A stretch of DNA of 64,000 nucleotides, from contig NZ_KE695655.1 in NCBI RefSeq assembly GCF_000454065.1, positions 62,001 to 126,000 on the forward strand, in the 5' to 3' direction. A program made the position numbers and the translations under genes. This document shows, piece by piece, positions 17,265 to 25,908 of this stretch. Source of the DNA: Brevibacillus thermoruber 423. GTDB taxonomy: Bacteria; Bacillota; Bacilli; Brevibacillales; Brevibacillaceae. Within the stretch, counting starts at the first letter, position 1. The number at the start of each line of letters is the position of its first letter. The notes below the pieces were generated by a model. The model did not search any database. It worked only from the letters and a program-made list of their open reading frames with translations, and had not been told where the DNA came from.

Positions 17265-18179
17265 GTGGATTTTCGGGTGCTGCAAACCTTTGTCATGGCG
17301 GCCGCCACGGAAAATTTTCACCAGACGGCTGAGGCGTTGTTTATCGCCCAACCGACGGTCAGCCAGCACATCCGGATTTTGGAAAAGGAATTGGGAATCA
17401 ACCTGTTTGAGCGGGTGGGCAAACGCGTCCGGCTGACACCGGCCGGGAAGCGTTTTCTGCCCCATGCCAAAGGGCTCCTGGAACAATGGCACCACGGCCT
17501 GGAGGACCTTCAGGCGTGGCGGCAGGGGTACCGGGAGAAGCTGCAGATCGCGGTCTCCCCGATCATCGCCCGCACGCGGTTGTCCCATTTGATTCACCGC
17601 TATACCAAGCTGTATCCGGACGTGGACCTCTCCATCAAAATCGCCGAGTCCGTGGAGATCGGCCCGCTGGTGCAGAGCGGGCAGGCCGATCTCGGGCTGA
17701 CGCGGATGGTCCCGGGCGAACTCAATTTGCATACATACAGGCTGTACGAAGATCCGGTCGTGTTTGCCGTCCCGCACAGCGGCGGGGACATGGAGGCGCC
17801 GCTGCCCGACTGGGAGCAGGAGCTGCAAACCAAGCGGCTTCTGACGCACAATCACCCCGGCTACTGGGACGATCTGCTGCTTCTGCTTAGGCAGCGCGGA
17901 CTGTCGCTGAGGACCATGGCCGTCTCCCAGGTGGACATTACCAAGGCGTTCATCGAGGAGGGATTGGGCGTCTCCTTTTTGCCCCGCTCGGCCATCAGCC
18001 GGGAGCTGTTCGAAAACCGCTTTATGGAACTGCCCACCCCCGGCCTGGTCATGCCGAAGGTGGCCTCCTACCTGGTGCTGCCGAAAACGGGGGGAAGCGA
18101 ACCGGCCCAGCGCTTTGTCGACATCCTGGCCGCCTTGTATCCGCCGCTGCCGGAGGTGCACGGGGCGGGGCGGTCGTGA
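17265..18179 (+). CDS. citR: LysR-family regulator of citrate synthase (CitR-like)
   Basis: 304 residues from GTG 17265 with AAGGAGGGA at 17251-17259. The N-terminus (MDF-L-TFV-AA--ENFHQTAEALF, QPTVSQHIRILEKELGINLFER) follows the CitR pattern closely, and the effector domain is complete. In B. subtilis, CitR represses citA, which encodes a minor citrate synthase. Here a CitA-type citrate synthase follows 156 bp downstream on the same strand, rather than divergent as in B. subtilis. A CcpC/CitR-type dyad precedes the gene. A CcpC-like role in citrate response is the main alternative. Confidence 0.8.
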   Translation: MDFRVLQTFVMAAATENFHQTAEALFIAQPTVSQHIRILEKELGINLFERVGKRVRLTPAGKRFLPHAKGLLEQWHHGLEDLQAWRQGYREKLQIAVSPIIARTRLSHLIHRYTKLYPDVDLSIKIAESVEIGPLVQSGQADLGLTRMVPGELNLHTYRLYEDPVVFAVPHSGGDMEAPLPDWEQELQTKRLLTHNHPGYWDDLLLLLRQRGLSLRTMAVSQVDITKAFIEEGLGVSFLPRSAISRELFENRFMELPTPGLVMPKVASYLVLPKTGGSEPAQRFVDILAALYPPLPEVHGAGRS

Positions 18180-18335
18180 GGAGACAACCGGCAGGCGGCG
18201 TACGGGAGAACTGAATTGATCACGACTTGCAATTAATACGCCTGTTTTCTTCTATTTCCCTTAACGTTTTTTAATCGATATACTGATAAGAAGAGAAATG
18301 GAGACGAAGAGACTGGAGAAAAGGGAGTGGCGTGG

Positions 18336-19439
18336 ATGAGTCAACAGCATACGTTAGCCATTGGTTTGGAAGGCATCGCGGTCGCGGAAACGGACCTCAG
18401 CCTGGTGGACGGCCTCAACGGCCTGCTTGTCTACCGCGGCCATTGGGCGCGCGACCTGGCGATCAACCATACGTTTGAGGAAGTGGCCCATCTGCTGTGG
18501 TACGGCCATCTGCCCAACGAGCAGGAGCTGGCCGAGCTGAAGGGCAAACTGAAAGCAAACCGGGAACTGCCGGCCCACGTCAAGAGCATTCTCGACCTGA
18601 TCCCGGCCGACGTGGACATGATGAGCGTGCTGCGCACCGGCGTTTCCACACTGGGCAGCGCCGATTACGGCTGGCCGCCGACGCTGGACCAGGTCATTTC
18701 CCTGACGGCGAAAATGCCGACGATCGTGGCGTACCGCTACGCCCGCCTCTGTGGCCGCGAGCCGCTGGATCCCAACCCCGCCCTGGATCACACGGCCAAC
18801 TACCTGTACATGCTGAAGGGGCAGGAGCCCAACCCGGCCCATGTGCGCGCGCTGGACGCCTACCTGATTCTGACGCAGGAGCACGGCATGAACGCCTCCA
18901 CGTTCTCCGGACGCGTCGTCAGCTCCACCCAGTCCGACCTGATTTCCTCGATCACGGCCGCCATCGGGGCGCTGAAGGGACCGCTGCACGGCGGCGCGCC
19001 GTCCGAAGTGACCGAGATGATCGAAGCGATCGGCACCAAGGAAAACGCCGAACCGTGGCTGCGCGCCAAGCTGGAAAAAGGAGAACGCTTGATGGGTTTC
19101 GGCCACCGCGTGTACAAGACCGTCGATCCGCGCGCGACCGCGCTGCGCGTCGTGGCGTCGCAGCTCTCCGGCGACGATCCGTGGTTTGACCTGGCCACGC
19201 ACGTGGAACAGGTGGGGTTGAAGCTGCTGGAGGAATACAAGCCGGGCCGCAAGCTGAACACCAACGTGGAGTTTTTTGCCGCCGCAGTCATGCGGGCGGT
19301 AGGGCTGGACGATTCCCTGTTCACGCCGACCTTTGCCGTCAGCCGCGTCGTCGGCTGGAGCGCCCACATCCTGGAGCAGGCCAAAAACAATCGGATCATT
19401 CGTCCGCAGTCGATTTACACCGGTCCGATGCCGGAATAA
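18336..19439 (+). CDS. citA: Citrate synthase, CitA type
   Basis: 367 residues from ATG 18336, with AGGGAG at 18321-18326; the GTG at 18327 overlaps that element. It condenses oxaloacetate and acetyl-CoA at the entry of the TCA cycle. Visible landmarks are the first histidine region (GPLHGGAPSEV), the second (MGFGHRVYKTVDPRA), and the late NVEFFAAAVMRA block. At the position where most citrate synthases have the catalytic Asp (NVDF), this protein has Glu, which from memory is also the pattern of B. subtilis CitA. It lies downstream of citR and ends in a strong terminator. A 2-methylcitrate synthase activity is possible but no prp genes are near. Confidence 0.9.
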   Translation: MSQQHTLAIGLEGIAVAETDLSLVDGLNGLLVYRGHWARDLAINHTFEEVAHLLWYGHLPNEQELAELKGKLKANRELPAHVKSILDLIPADVDMMSVLRTGVSTLGSADYGWPPTLDQVISLTAKMPTIVAYRYARLCGREPLDPNPALDHTANYLYMLKGQEPNPAHVRALDAYLILTQEHGMNASTFSGRVVSSTQSDLISSITAAIGALKGPLHGGAPSEVTEMIEAIGTKENAEPWLRAKLEKGERLMGFGHRVYKTVDPRATALRVVASQLSGDDPWFDLATHVEQVGLKLLEEYKPGRKLNTNVEFFAAAVMRAVGLDDSLFTPTFAVSRVVGWSAHILEQAKNNRIIRPQSIYTGPMPE

Positions 19440-19478
19440 TATCCTGCGCGGCTGTCGATACAGTCCGTGCATCTGACG

Positions 19479-19512
19479 GGAGCAGCCCTGTGGGGACTGC
19501 TCCTTTCTTTTT
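19479..19512 (+). terminator. Intrinsic terminator of citA
   Basis: GGAGCAG and CTGCTCC form a 7-bp stem with an 11-nt loop, followed by TTTCTTTTT. Confidence 0.8.
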
Positions 19513-19634
19513 GGGCAGCCGCTCTGGAGGAGCAGGCTGTTTTTTGGCGGAAACCGGCTTCTTCCAACGGGCTTTCCTGGAAGGTTTTCCTGCCTGCTTG
19601 ACCGTTTTTGATTGGATAATGATTGATATTGCTC

Positions 19635-19671
19635 GTTTATGGTTGTTTATGATCGAAATTTGGGATATAAT
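19635..19671 (+). promoter_or_regulatory. Promoter of the fru operon with two operator-like direct repeats
   Basis: TTGTTT (19643-19648), a 17-bp spacer and TATAAT (19666-19671). Two copies of GTTTATG start at 19635 and 19645, exactly 10 bp apart, and overlap the -35 box. This is the layout expected for a DeoR/FruR-type repressor that blocks the promoter until fructose 1-phosphate is present. Confidence 0.65.
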
Positions 19672-19721
19672 CATGGGAGAATTCGAAAAGTTTTGTCTCT
19701 CATCCCGGAAAGGAGGGTGCG

Positions 19722-20477
19722 ATGCTAACCCCTGAACGTCATCACGTCATCTTGTCCCTGCTCAAAGAAAAGGACGTTGTCCGCATCCACGAGCTGGTGG
19801 AAGCGACAGGGGCATCCGAGTCGACCATCCGGCGCGACCTGAGCGAATTGGAAGAACAGCGGCTGCTCAAGCGCGTTCACGGCGGGGCGTCTTCCTTGCA
19901 AAACAAGATTGAAGAACCCACCGTTTTGGAAAAAGCGGTCAAACGCGAGAAGGAGAAAACGGCGATCGCCCAGTATGCCGCCAGTCTGGTGCAGGAACGG
20001 GACTCGATCTTCATCGACGCCGGTACGACCACGTACCAGATGCTGCCTTTCCTTCCCTACGACAACATCGTCGTGGTGACCAATGGTCCCGACATGGCCC
20101 TGCAGCTGATCAAACGGAACATCAAGACGATTCTGATCGGCGGAGAATTGAAAGCGGCAACATTGTCGCTGGTGGGACGGGATGCCCTCAAAACCATCAG
20201 CCAGTACCGCTTCGACAAATGCTTCCTGGGCATGAACGGGGTCGACAAGCACCACGGCTTGACCACGCCGGACCCCGACGAAGCGTATGTGAAGCAGTTG
20301 GCGCTGCAGTTCTCCGACGAGCGGTTCGTGCTGTGCGACTCCGACAAGTTCTCCCGCGTGACGTTTGCCAAAGTGGCCGACTTGCGCGAGGTGACGGTGA
20401 TCACCGACGACGGCTTGTCGCAAGAGGAACAGCAGGCGTACAGCCGATTAACAAATCTAAAAGTGGTGAAAGCATGA
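19722..20477 (+). CDS. fruR: DeoR-family regulator of the fructose operon
   Basis: 251 residues from ATG 19722 with GGAAAGGAGGG upstream. The DeoR helix-turn-helix (residues 5-55: ERHHVILSLLKEKDVVRIHELVE, STIRRDLSELEEQRLLKRVHGGA) is followed by the sugar-phosphate sensing domain (IFIDAGTTTYQML, VVTNGPDMA, LIGGELK). It is the first gene of fruR-fruK-fruA-HPr and overlaps fruK by 4 bp. By family knowledge it is a repressor released by fructose 1-phosphate. The direct repeats over its promoter are the likely operator. Confidence 0.9.
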   Translation: MLTPERHHVILSLLKEKDVVRIHELVEATGASESTIRRDLSELEEQRLLKRVHGGASSLQNKIEEPTVLEKAVKREKEKTAIAQYAASLVQERDSIFIDAGTTTYQMLPFLPYDNIVVVTNGPDMALQLIKRNIKTILIGGELKAATLSLVGRDALKTISQYRFDKCFLGMNGVDKHHGLTTPDPDEAYVKQLALQFSDERFVLCDSDKFSRVTFAKVADLREVTVITDDGLSQEEQQAYSRLTNLKVVKA

Positions 20478-21388
20478 TTTACACAGTAACCTTGAATCCT
20501 TCGATCGACTACCACGTATGGGTTCCCTCTTTGTCCGAAGGGACCATACACGAGGCGCACAAAGAGTGGAAGGATGCGGGGGGAAAAGGCATCAACGTCT
20601 CCAAAGTCCTGCGGCTGTTGGGAGTGGACAGCACGGCCCTGGGATTTGTCGGCGGATTTACGGGCGCGTTTATCCGGGAGCAGGTCGAGCGGGCCGGCAT
20701 TGTGCACCAGTTTCTTTCCATCGAGCAGGATTCGCGAATCAACATCAAGATCAAAGCCCACACCGAGACCGACATCAGCGGCGCATCCCCGGAAATCCCG
20801 GTGGAAGCGCTTCAGCGGCTGTTTGCGCAGATTGACCGGTTGGGGCCGGACGATTACCTGGTGCTGGCGGGAAGCGTGCCGAAGAGTTTGCCGCTCGACA
20901 TCTATCCGACGATCATGAAACGGCTCCGGGGCAGAGGCGTCCGCGTGTTTTTGGACGCGAGGGGAGAGGCGCTGCGGAGCGGATTGTCGGAAAGGCCGTT
21001 TCTGATCAAGCCCAACCATCACGAGCTGGGGGAGCTGTTCGGGGTGGCGATTTCCACGCACGACGACGCGATCGCCTATGGGCGGAAAGCGCTGGAACTG
21101 GGCGCGGAGAACGTGATCGTCTCCATGGCCGGCCAGGGCGCCGTGTTCGTCAACCGTGAAGAGGCATACGCCGCTCGGATTCCGGAGCGAAAACCGGTCA
21201 ACTCGATCGGAGCGGGAGACTCCATGGTCGCCGGATTCCTGTATGCGCATACAAAGGGATGGCGTGCGGAAGAGGCGTTTCGCTTTGCCGTTGCGGCGGG
21301 GAGCACGACCGCACTGTCGGAAGGATTTTGTACGCATGAAAAGATCCGCGCATTTTTACCCGAGATCAGCGTGATCAAAGTGGAATAA
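20474..21388 (+). CDS. fruK: 1-Phosphofructokinase
   Basis: 304 residues from ATG 20474, overlapping the fruR stop (ATGA), so translation is coupled. It phosphorylates fructose 1-phosphate to fructose 1,6-bisphosphate with ATP. PfkB-family signatures are present: DAGGKGINVSKVL near residues 35-47 and NSIGAGDSMVAGFL near 243-256, where the Asp is the catalytic base. It sits between regulator and transporter in the standard fructose operon. Confidence 0.93.
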   Translation: MIYTVTLNPSIDYHVWVPSLSEGTIHEAHKEWKDAGGKGINVSKVLRLLGVDSTALGFVGGFTGAFIREQVERAGIVHQFLSIEQDSRINIKIKAHTETDISGASPEIPVEALQRLFAQIDRLGPDDYLVLAGSVPKSLPLDIYPTIMKRLRGRGVRVFLDARGEALRSGLSERPFLIKPNHHELGELFGVAISTHDDAIAYGRKALELGAENVIVSMAGQGAVFVNREEAYAARIPERKPVNSIGAGDSMVAGFLYAHTKGWRAEEAFRFAVAAGSTTALSEGFCTHEKIRAFLPEISVIKVE

Positions 21389-21405
21389 AAAAGGGGGCCT
21401 GTACC

Positions 21406-23322
21406 ATGCAGCATCACATTCGCATTGTCGATTTGCTGAAGGCCGATACGATTGTGCTTCATCTGTCAGCGACGACAAAAGAGGAAGTGCTTGACGAACT
21501 GATCGCGAAGCTGGACGAAGCCGGTCGTCTGCACAGCCGGGAAGAGATGAAACAGGCGATCCTGGCCCGCGAGGCACTAGGTTCGACCGGGATCGGGGAC
21601 GGGATCGCCATCCCGCACGCCAAAACGGCAGCGGTCAAAACGCCCAGTATCGCCTTCGGTTTTTCCAAAGAGGGGATCGATTTTGACTCGCTCGACCAGC
21701 AAAAAGCGCATCTCTTCTTCATGATCGCGGCGACGGCGGACGCCAACCAGGCGCACCTGGAGACGCTGGCGCTGCTCTCCCAGATGCTGATGGACGAATC
21801 GTTCCGGCAGCAGTTGATGCAGGCGGAAACCAAGGAACAGGTATTGGACATCATCAGCCGGAAAGAGCAGGACATTCACGGCGAAACTGAAAGCGTTTCC
21901 GACGCGCCGGCCGGTGCCGGGGTGAAAATCGTGGCCGTAACCGCGTGCCCGACCGGGATCGCCCACACCTACATGGCCGCCGATGCGTTGAAAAAGAAAG
22001 CCGACGAGATGGGCATTTCCCTCAAGGTGGAGACCAACGGCTCCGGCGGGGTGAAAAACAAGCTGACGGCGGAAGACATCGCCGAAGCGGCAGCCATCAT
22101 TGTGGCTGCGGACAAACAGGTGGACATGGACCGCTTTGCCGGCAAAGTCGTGATTGAGGTGCCGGTGGCGGAAGGCATCCGCAACGCGGAAGCGCTGTTG
22201 AAACGTGCGTTGAACCGGGACGGGACCGTCTACAGCGGCGAAGCGGCGGCCGGCTATCAGGAGAAGATTGAGATGGCAAAAGCCGAGAACAAACAGAAGC
22301 AGCCCGCCTTCTACAAGCACCTGATGAACGGGGTATCCAACATGCTGCCGTTTGTCGTGGGCGGCGGTATTATCATCGCCCTCAGCTTCATGTTCGGGAT
22401 TAAGGCGGCCGATCCGAACGACCCGTCCTTCCACCCGCTGGCCAAGGCGCTGATGGATATCGGCGGCGGAACAGCCTTTGGCCTGATGATCCCCGTGCTG
22501 GCCGGGTTTATTGCCAAGAGTATCGCCGACCGCCCGGCCTTTGCGCCCGGCATGGTCGGCGGGATGCTGGCGGCTTCTTCCGGCGCCGGGTTCCTGGGCG
22601 GGATCATTGCCGGCTTCCTGGCAGGCTACACGGTAGCCGGATTGAAAAAGCTGTTTGCCGGACTGCCGCAGTCCCTGGAAGGCATCAAGCCGATGCTGCT
22701 CTACCCGCTGTTCGGGATTTTGATTACCGGCTTTGTCATGATGTACGTCGTGTCCGAGCCGGTGGCCGCCGCCAATGCGGCGCTGGGTGACTGGCTGAAA
22801 AACATGAATCAGGGCAATGCCGTTCTCTTGGGCATGGTGCTGGGGGCCATGATGGCGTTCGATATGGGCGGTCCGGTGAACAAAGCGGCCTTTACGTTCG
22901 GGATCGCGATGATTGCCGAAGGAAACTTCGCTCCCCACGCGGCGATCATGGCGGCAGGGATGACCCCGCCGTTGGGCCTGGCGCTGGCGACGCTGCTGTT
23001 CAAGAAGAAGTTTACGGATGAGGAACGGCAGGCAGGCAAAACCGCCTGGGTGCTGGGTGCGTCGTTCATTACGGAAGGGGCCATCCCGTTTGCCGCGGCC
23101 GACCCGACGCGCGTCATCCCTTCGATCATGGTGGGCTCCGCAGTCGCAGGCGGTCTGTCGATGCTCTTCGGTTGTACGCTGCCTGCCCCCCACGGAGGGT
23201 TGTTCGTTCTTCCGGTCGTGGGCAGCGCCGTCCTGTACCTGGTTTCGATTCTGGCCGGTACGGTCGTAACGGCATTGATGATCAACCTGCTCAAGCGAGA
23301 AGCAAAAGAAGCAGCAGAATAA
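21406..23322 (+). CDS. fruA: PTS fructose transporter subunit EIIABC
   Basis: 638 residues from ATG 21406. Domain order is A-B-C: EIIA about 1-148 with phosphorylated His71 (AIPHAKT), EIIB about 170-265 with phosphocysteine Cys181 (TACPTGIAHT), and the membrane EIIC about 300-630. It takes up fructose and releases fructose 1-phosphate into the cytoplasm. It starts 17 bp after fruK and is followed by an HPr gene 18 bp later, so phosphoryl transfer partners are encoded together. Confidence 0.95.
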   Translation: MQHHIRIVDLLKADTIVLHLSATTKEEVLDELIAKLDEAGRLHSREEMKQAILAREALGSTGIGDGIAIPHAKTAAVKTPSIAFGFSKEGIDFDSLDQQKAHLFFMIAATADANQAHLETLALLSQMLMDESFRQQLMQAETKEQVLDIISRKEQDIHGETESVSDAPAGAGVKIVAVTACPTGIAHTYMAADALKKKADEMGISLKVETNGSGGVKNKLTAEDIAEAAAIIVAADKQVDMDRFAGKVVIEVPVAEGIRNAEALLKRALNRDGTVYSGEAAAGYQEKIEMAKAENKQKQPAFYKHLMNGVSNMLPFVVGGGIIIALSFMFGIKAADPNDPSFHPLAKALMDIGGGTAFGLMIPVLAGFIAKSIADRPAFAPGMVGGMLAASSGAGFLGGIIAGFLAGYTVAGLKKLFAGLPQSLEGIKPMLLYPLFGILITGFVMMYVVSEPVAAANAALGDWLKNMNQGNAVLLGMVLGAMMAFDMGGPVNKAAFTFGIAMIAEGNFAPHAAIMAAGMTPPLGLALATLLFKKKFTDEERQAGKTAWVLGASFITEGAIPFAAADPTRVIPSIMVGSAVAGGLSMLFGCTLPAPHGGLFVLPVVGSAVLYLVSILAGTVVTALMINLLKREAKEAAE

Positions 23323-23340
23323 ACAAGGAGTGGATGCAAC

Positions 23341-23601
23341 ATGCTGACCAAAACTTTCGTCATTCAAAATCCGACGGGCCTGCACGCACGTCCCGCCTCG
23401 CTGTTCGTGCAAAAGGCGACGTCTTTCAACTGCGAGGTCAGCCTCGTCAAAGGCACGAAAAAAGTGAACGGCAAAAGCATTATGGGCGTGATGACCCTGG
23501 GCGCGGCCAAAGGCGACGAAATCACGCTGGAAGTCAGCGGCGAACAGGAACAAGCGGCCATGGAGGAACTGGGCAGGATCCTCGAAATGGTTCACGAATA
23601 G
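23341..23601 (+). CDS. ptsH: Phosphocarrier protein HPr
   Basis: 86 residues from ATG 23341 with AAGGAGTGG upstream. His15 (GLHARPA) accepts phosphate from EI, and Ser46 (NGKSIMGVM) is the HPr-kinase site used in Firmicutes carbon catabolite control. Both sites are intact, so it could serve in transport and in CcpA signalling. Its position as the last gene of the fru operon, without ptsI, suggests a fructose-induced paralogue; whether it is the only HPr cannot be told from this window. Confidence 0.9.
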   Translation: MLTKTFVIQNPTGLHARPASLFVQKATSFNCEVSLVKGTKKVNGKSIMGVMTLGAAKGDEITLEVSGEQEQAAMEELGRILEMVHE

Positions 23602-23919
23602 AAAACAAATATGAGACTGGGACTCACCCGTATGGGGAGGGTTCCTCAGACCGCAGCCAAACTCCCTCTTCTGCAAGCGCAGAGAGGGAGTTTTTGACGT
23701 ATATGCGCATATATGCGCAATAAAAGAAGCGGCCCGTAACAGCACGAAGCTCCTTTCTCCTCGTTTTCCACAGACAGTTGGCTAGTTTTGGAGGCTTACG
23801 CAGGCATAAACAAGCATCGCTTGCATTGTAACTTCCCCAATCCTTTTAATGAACCCCAGTTTAGCTATATAATTTCCAATATGACATAAAAATGGAAATT
23901 TATTTGAGAGGAGAAGGTG
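23602..23919. other. Intergenic stretch: fru terminator, tandem palindromic decamer, AT-rich promoter region
   Basis: After the HPr gene come the terminator (23660-23695), two direct copies of the palindromic decamer TATATGCGCA (23700-23709 and 23710-23719), then AT-rich sequence with a TATAAT at 23868-23873 that may serve the lipoprotein gene at 23920. No coding frame of note lies in it. Base composition drops sharply here compared with the fru operon. Confidence 0.5.
23660..23695 (+). terminator. Intrinsic terminator of the fru operon
   Basis: AACTCCCTCT and AGAGGGAGTT form the outer stem, extended by CTGC / GCAG around an aagc loop, followed by a T run. Confidence 0.85.
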
Positions 23920-24516
23920 ATGTCATTGCGTAGAATGTATCGCACGTTTTTTTGTGTGGGGCTTCTTTGTTCAATGGTGTTATTCGGGTGTTCGACAAGT
24001 TCTGAAACAGCAGAGAGCGGTCCAATTAATTCTGTAAAATCTGACACTGTAAAGAAGGTGGATTCTGAAACAGTGGCGGGCAGTTCAACGAATCCTGTTA
24101 CATCTGACATGTTAGAGAAAGCGAAAAATGGACAATTAAATGGTGTGTCAATTGGACTCGGAGCAACGAAAAAGGAAGTAATCGAGAAGTTGGGAAAACC
24201 GGCTCGCACTGGAAATGATGAGTATGGGTTTGCCATGTATTACGATGGTTTTAGTCTGGGATTTGAGGATTATGCCAATTCCATTGATGAACTCAACGAG
24301 AATAGCAAAGTTATCGTTATATATGCTGACCCAAAAATCGTGAATCTTACCGGCAAACCTTTTGATATTAAGGAAATGCTAGGAACCCCTTCTCGTGAGG
24401 TACTGGATGATACGGGAAATGACACTTTCATTCTGGAGTATGCAGGAAATGACTATTTGCTAAAAGTCGTTTTTGATACCAATCCTGTCAAATATATAAC
24501 GCTTCAGGAAAAATAA
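23920..24516 (+). CDS. Lipoprotein with DUF4309-like domain
   Basis: 198 residues from ATG 23920; the GTG 3 bp earlier is less well placed for the GAGGAGAAGG element. A lipoprotein signal ends at a VLFGC lipobox near residue 24. A Ser/Thr/Lys-rich linker follows to about 65. The C-terminal domain opens with LNGVSIGLGATKKEVIEKLGKP, the pattern of DUF4309 proteins, and ends in short beta strands. It would be anchored outside the membrane. Function is unknown. The codon use is clearly more AT-rich than in neighbouring genes, which suggests transfer or a different expression history. Confidence 0.75.
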   Translation: MSLRRMYRTFFCVGLLCSMVLFGCSTSSETAESGPINSVKSDTVKKVDSETVAGSSTNPVTSDMLEKAKNGQLNGVSIGLGATKKEVIEKLGKPARTGNDEYGFAMYYDGFSLGFEDYANSIDELNENSKVIVIYADPKIVNLTGKPFDIKEMLGTPSREVLDDTGNDTFILEYAGNDYLLKVVFDTNPVKYITLQEK

Positions 24517-24607
24517 ACAGACCGTACGCTGTCTTGCTCAGCGTGCAGACAAGGTCTGTGGCGCATGTGTGATGGTGTCCGCTCGCTCTCTTGACGCCCA
24601 GCAAACT

Positions 24608-24644
24608 GGAACTCTCCCCTATTGGGTGAGTTCCTTGCTTTTTT
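24608..24644 (+). terminator. Intrinsic terminator downstream of the DUF4309-like lipoprotein
   Basis: GGAACTC and GAGTTCC with an inner CCC/GGG pairing, followed by a T-rich tail. A long imperfect hairpin, ACAGACC / GGTCTGT, at 24518-24560 precedes it. Confidence 0.75.
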
Positions 24645-24769
24645 GGGGCCGTTGTTGGGTAAAAGGTCGTTTCACGTCCAGGCGGGGCAAAGTGCAGCAA
24701 AGTGCAGCCAGACGTTGCGAATGCGGCGGTCATTTGCGAAGATGAAGAAAAAGGGAAGGAGTGGAAGTC

Positions 24770-25792
24770 ATGGCTCTTTTGTCTGCCCCTTTTCAATGGA
24801 AAGGGCTCGCTTTGAAAAACCGGGTGGTGATGCCGCCCATGTGCCAATACTCGGTGGAGGCCAAGGACGGGAAACCGAACGACTGGCACTTTGTCCACTA
24901 CGTCTCGCGCGCCGTCGGCGGAGCGGGCCTGATCATCATGGAGATGACCGACGTCGAACCGGACGGCCGCATTTCCGACTACGACCTGGGATTGTGGTCG
25001 GATGAGCACATCCCGGCGTTTGCCCGGATCGTGTCGGAGGTGCACAAGTACGGGGCGAAAATCGGCGTGCAGATCGCTCATGCCGGTCGCAAGGCGGAGG
25101 ATGCCGAGGTGCCGGTCGCGCCGTCTCCGATCGCGTTCAGCGACAAATACAAGACGCCCCGCGCCCTCACCACGGAGGAAGTGCAGGCGATGGTCGTCAA
25201 GTTCCGGGAAGCGGCCAGACGGGCGGTGGAAGCCGGCATGGACACCATCGAGATCCACGGCGCCCACGGCTATTTGATCCACCAGTTCCACTCGCCGCTC
25301 ACGAACAAGCGGGATGACCGGTACGGCAGGGACCTCGCGCTGTTTGGCGTGGAGGTGATCGAAGCGGTCAAGAGCGTGATGCCGGAGGACATGCCGCTGA
25401 TCATGCGGATCTCCGCGGTGGAATACGTGGAAGGCGGCTACGGCCTGGAGTACAGCACGGAATTGTGCCGCCGCTACAAAGAGGCGGGGGTCGACATCTT
25501 CCACATCTCCAGCGGGGGCGAAGGGCCGATCGGTTCGGGGGGACGGCCGGGCATCCACCCCGGTTATCAGGTGCCGATGGCCCGGACGATCAAGCAGGCG
25601 CTGGATGTGCCGGTGATCGCCGTGGGCAATCTGGACGATCCCCTTTTGGCCGAGGCGACGCTGGGCAACGGCGACGCCGACCTGGTGGCGGTGGGCCGGG
25701 GCATGCTGCGCGACCCGTACTGGGCGCTGCACGCGATCCGCACCGTCTCCGGCGAGGTTGTACCGCCCAAGCAGTACGGCCGCGCCTTTTAA
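24770..25792 (+). CDS. namA: NADPH dehydrogenase, Old Yellow Enzyme family
   Basis: 340 residues from ATG 24770 with GGAAGGAGTGG upstream. An FMN-dependent ene reductase of the YqjM/NamA class: the class signature Cys25-x-Tyr27 (PPMCQYSV) is present, as are the substrate-binding histidine pair (IHGAHGYLIHQF), RKAED, and the FMN-phosphate loop VGRGMLRDP. It reduces activated C=C bonds and nitro compounds in the cytoplasm, typically as part of oxidative stress or xenobiotic response. Its GC-rich coding contrasts with the AT-rich gene before it. A terminator separates it from that gene. Confidence 0.94.
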   Translation: MALLSAPFQWKGLALKNRVVMPPMCQYSVEAKDGKPNDWHFVHYVSRAVGGAGLIIMEMTDVEPDGRISDYDLGLWSDEHIPAFARIVSEVHKYGAKIGVQIAHAGRKAEDAEVPVAPSPIAFSDKYKTPRALTTEEVQAMVVKFREAARRAVEAGMDTIEIHGAHGYLIHQFHSPLTNKRDDRYGRDLALFGVEVIEAVKSVMPEDMPLIMRISAVEYVEGGYGLEYSTELCRRYKEAGVDIFHISSGGEGPIGSGGRPGIHPGYQVPMARTIKQALDVPVIAVGNLDDPLLAEATLGNGDADLVAVGRGMLRDPYWALHAIRTVSGEVVPPKQYGRAF

Positions 25793-25872
25793 ACGGGCAG
25801 TTCTGCCGTGCGGGAATCGGTAGCGGACACATGACAAGCGCGGGTTCCGCGGCCGTGATAGGCTGGAAGCGG

Positions 25873-25902
25873 TTGACAAAGGAGAATTCAGCACCGTATA
25901 AT
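25873..25902 (+). promoter_or_regulatory. Sigma-A promoter for the leader RNA and DUF2325 gene
   Basis: A perfect TTGACA (25873-25878), an 18-bp spacer and a perfect TATAAT (25897-25902). This is one of the best promoter matches in the window, and it lies 147 bp before the next start codon. Confidence 0.8.
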
Positions 25903-25908
25903 GTTGAA

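Noticed and set aside
23698..23722. CRISPR-like repeats
   Set aside because: Only two adjacent copies of a palindromic decamer with no spacers; no cas genes in the window.
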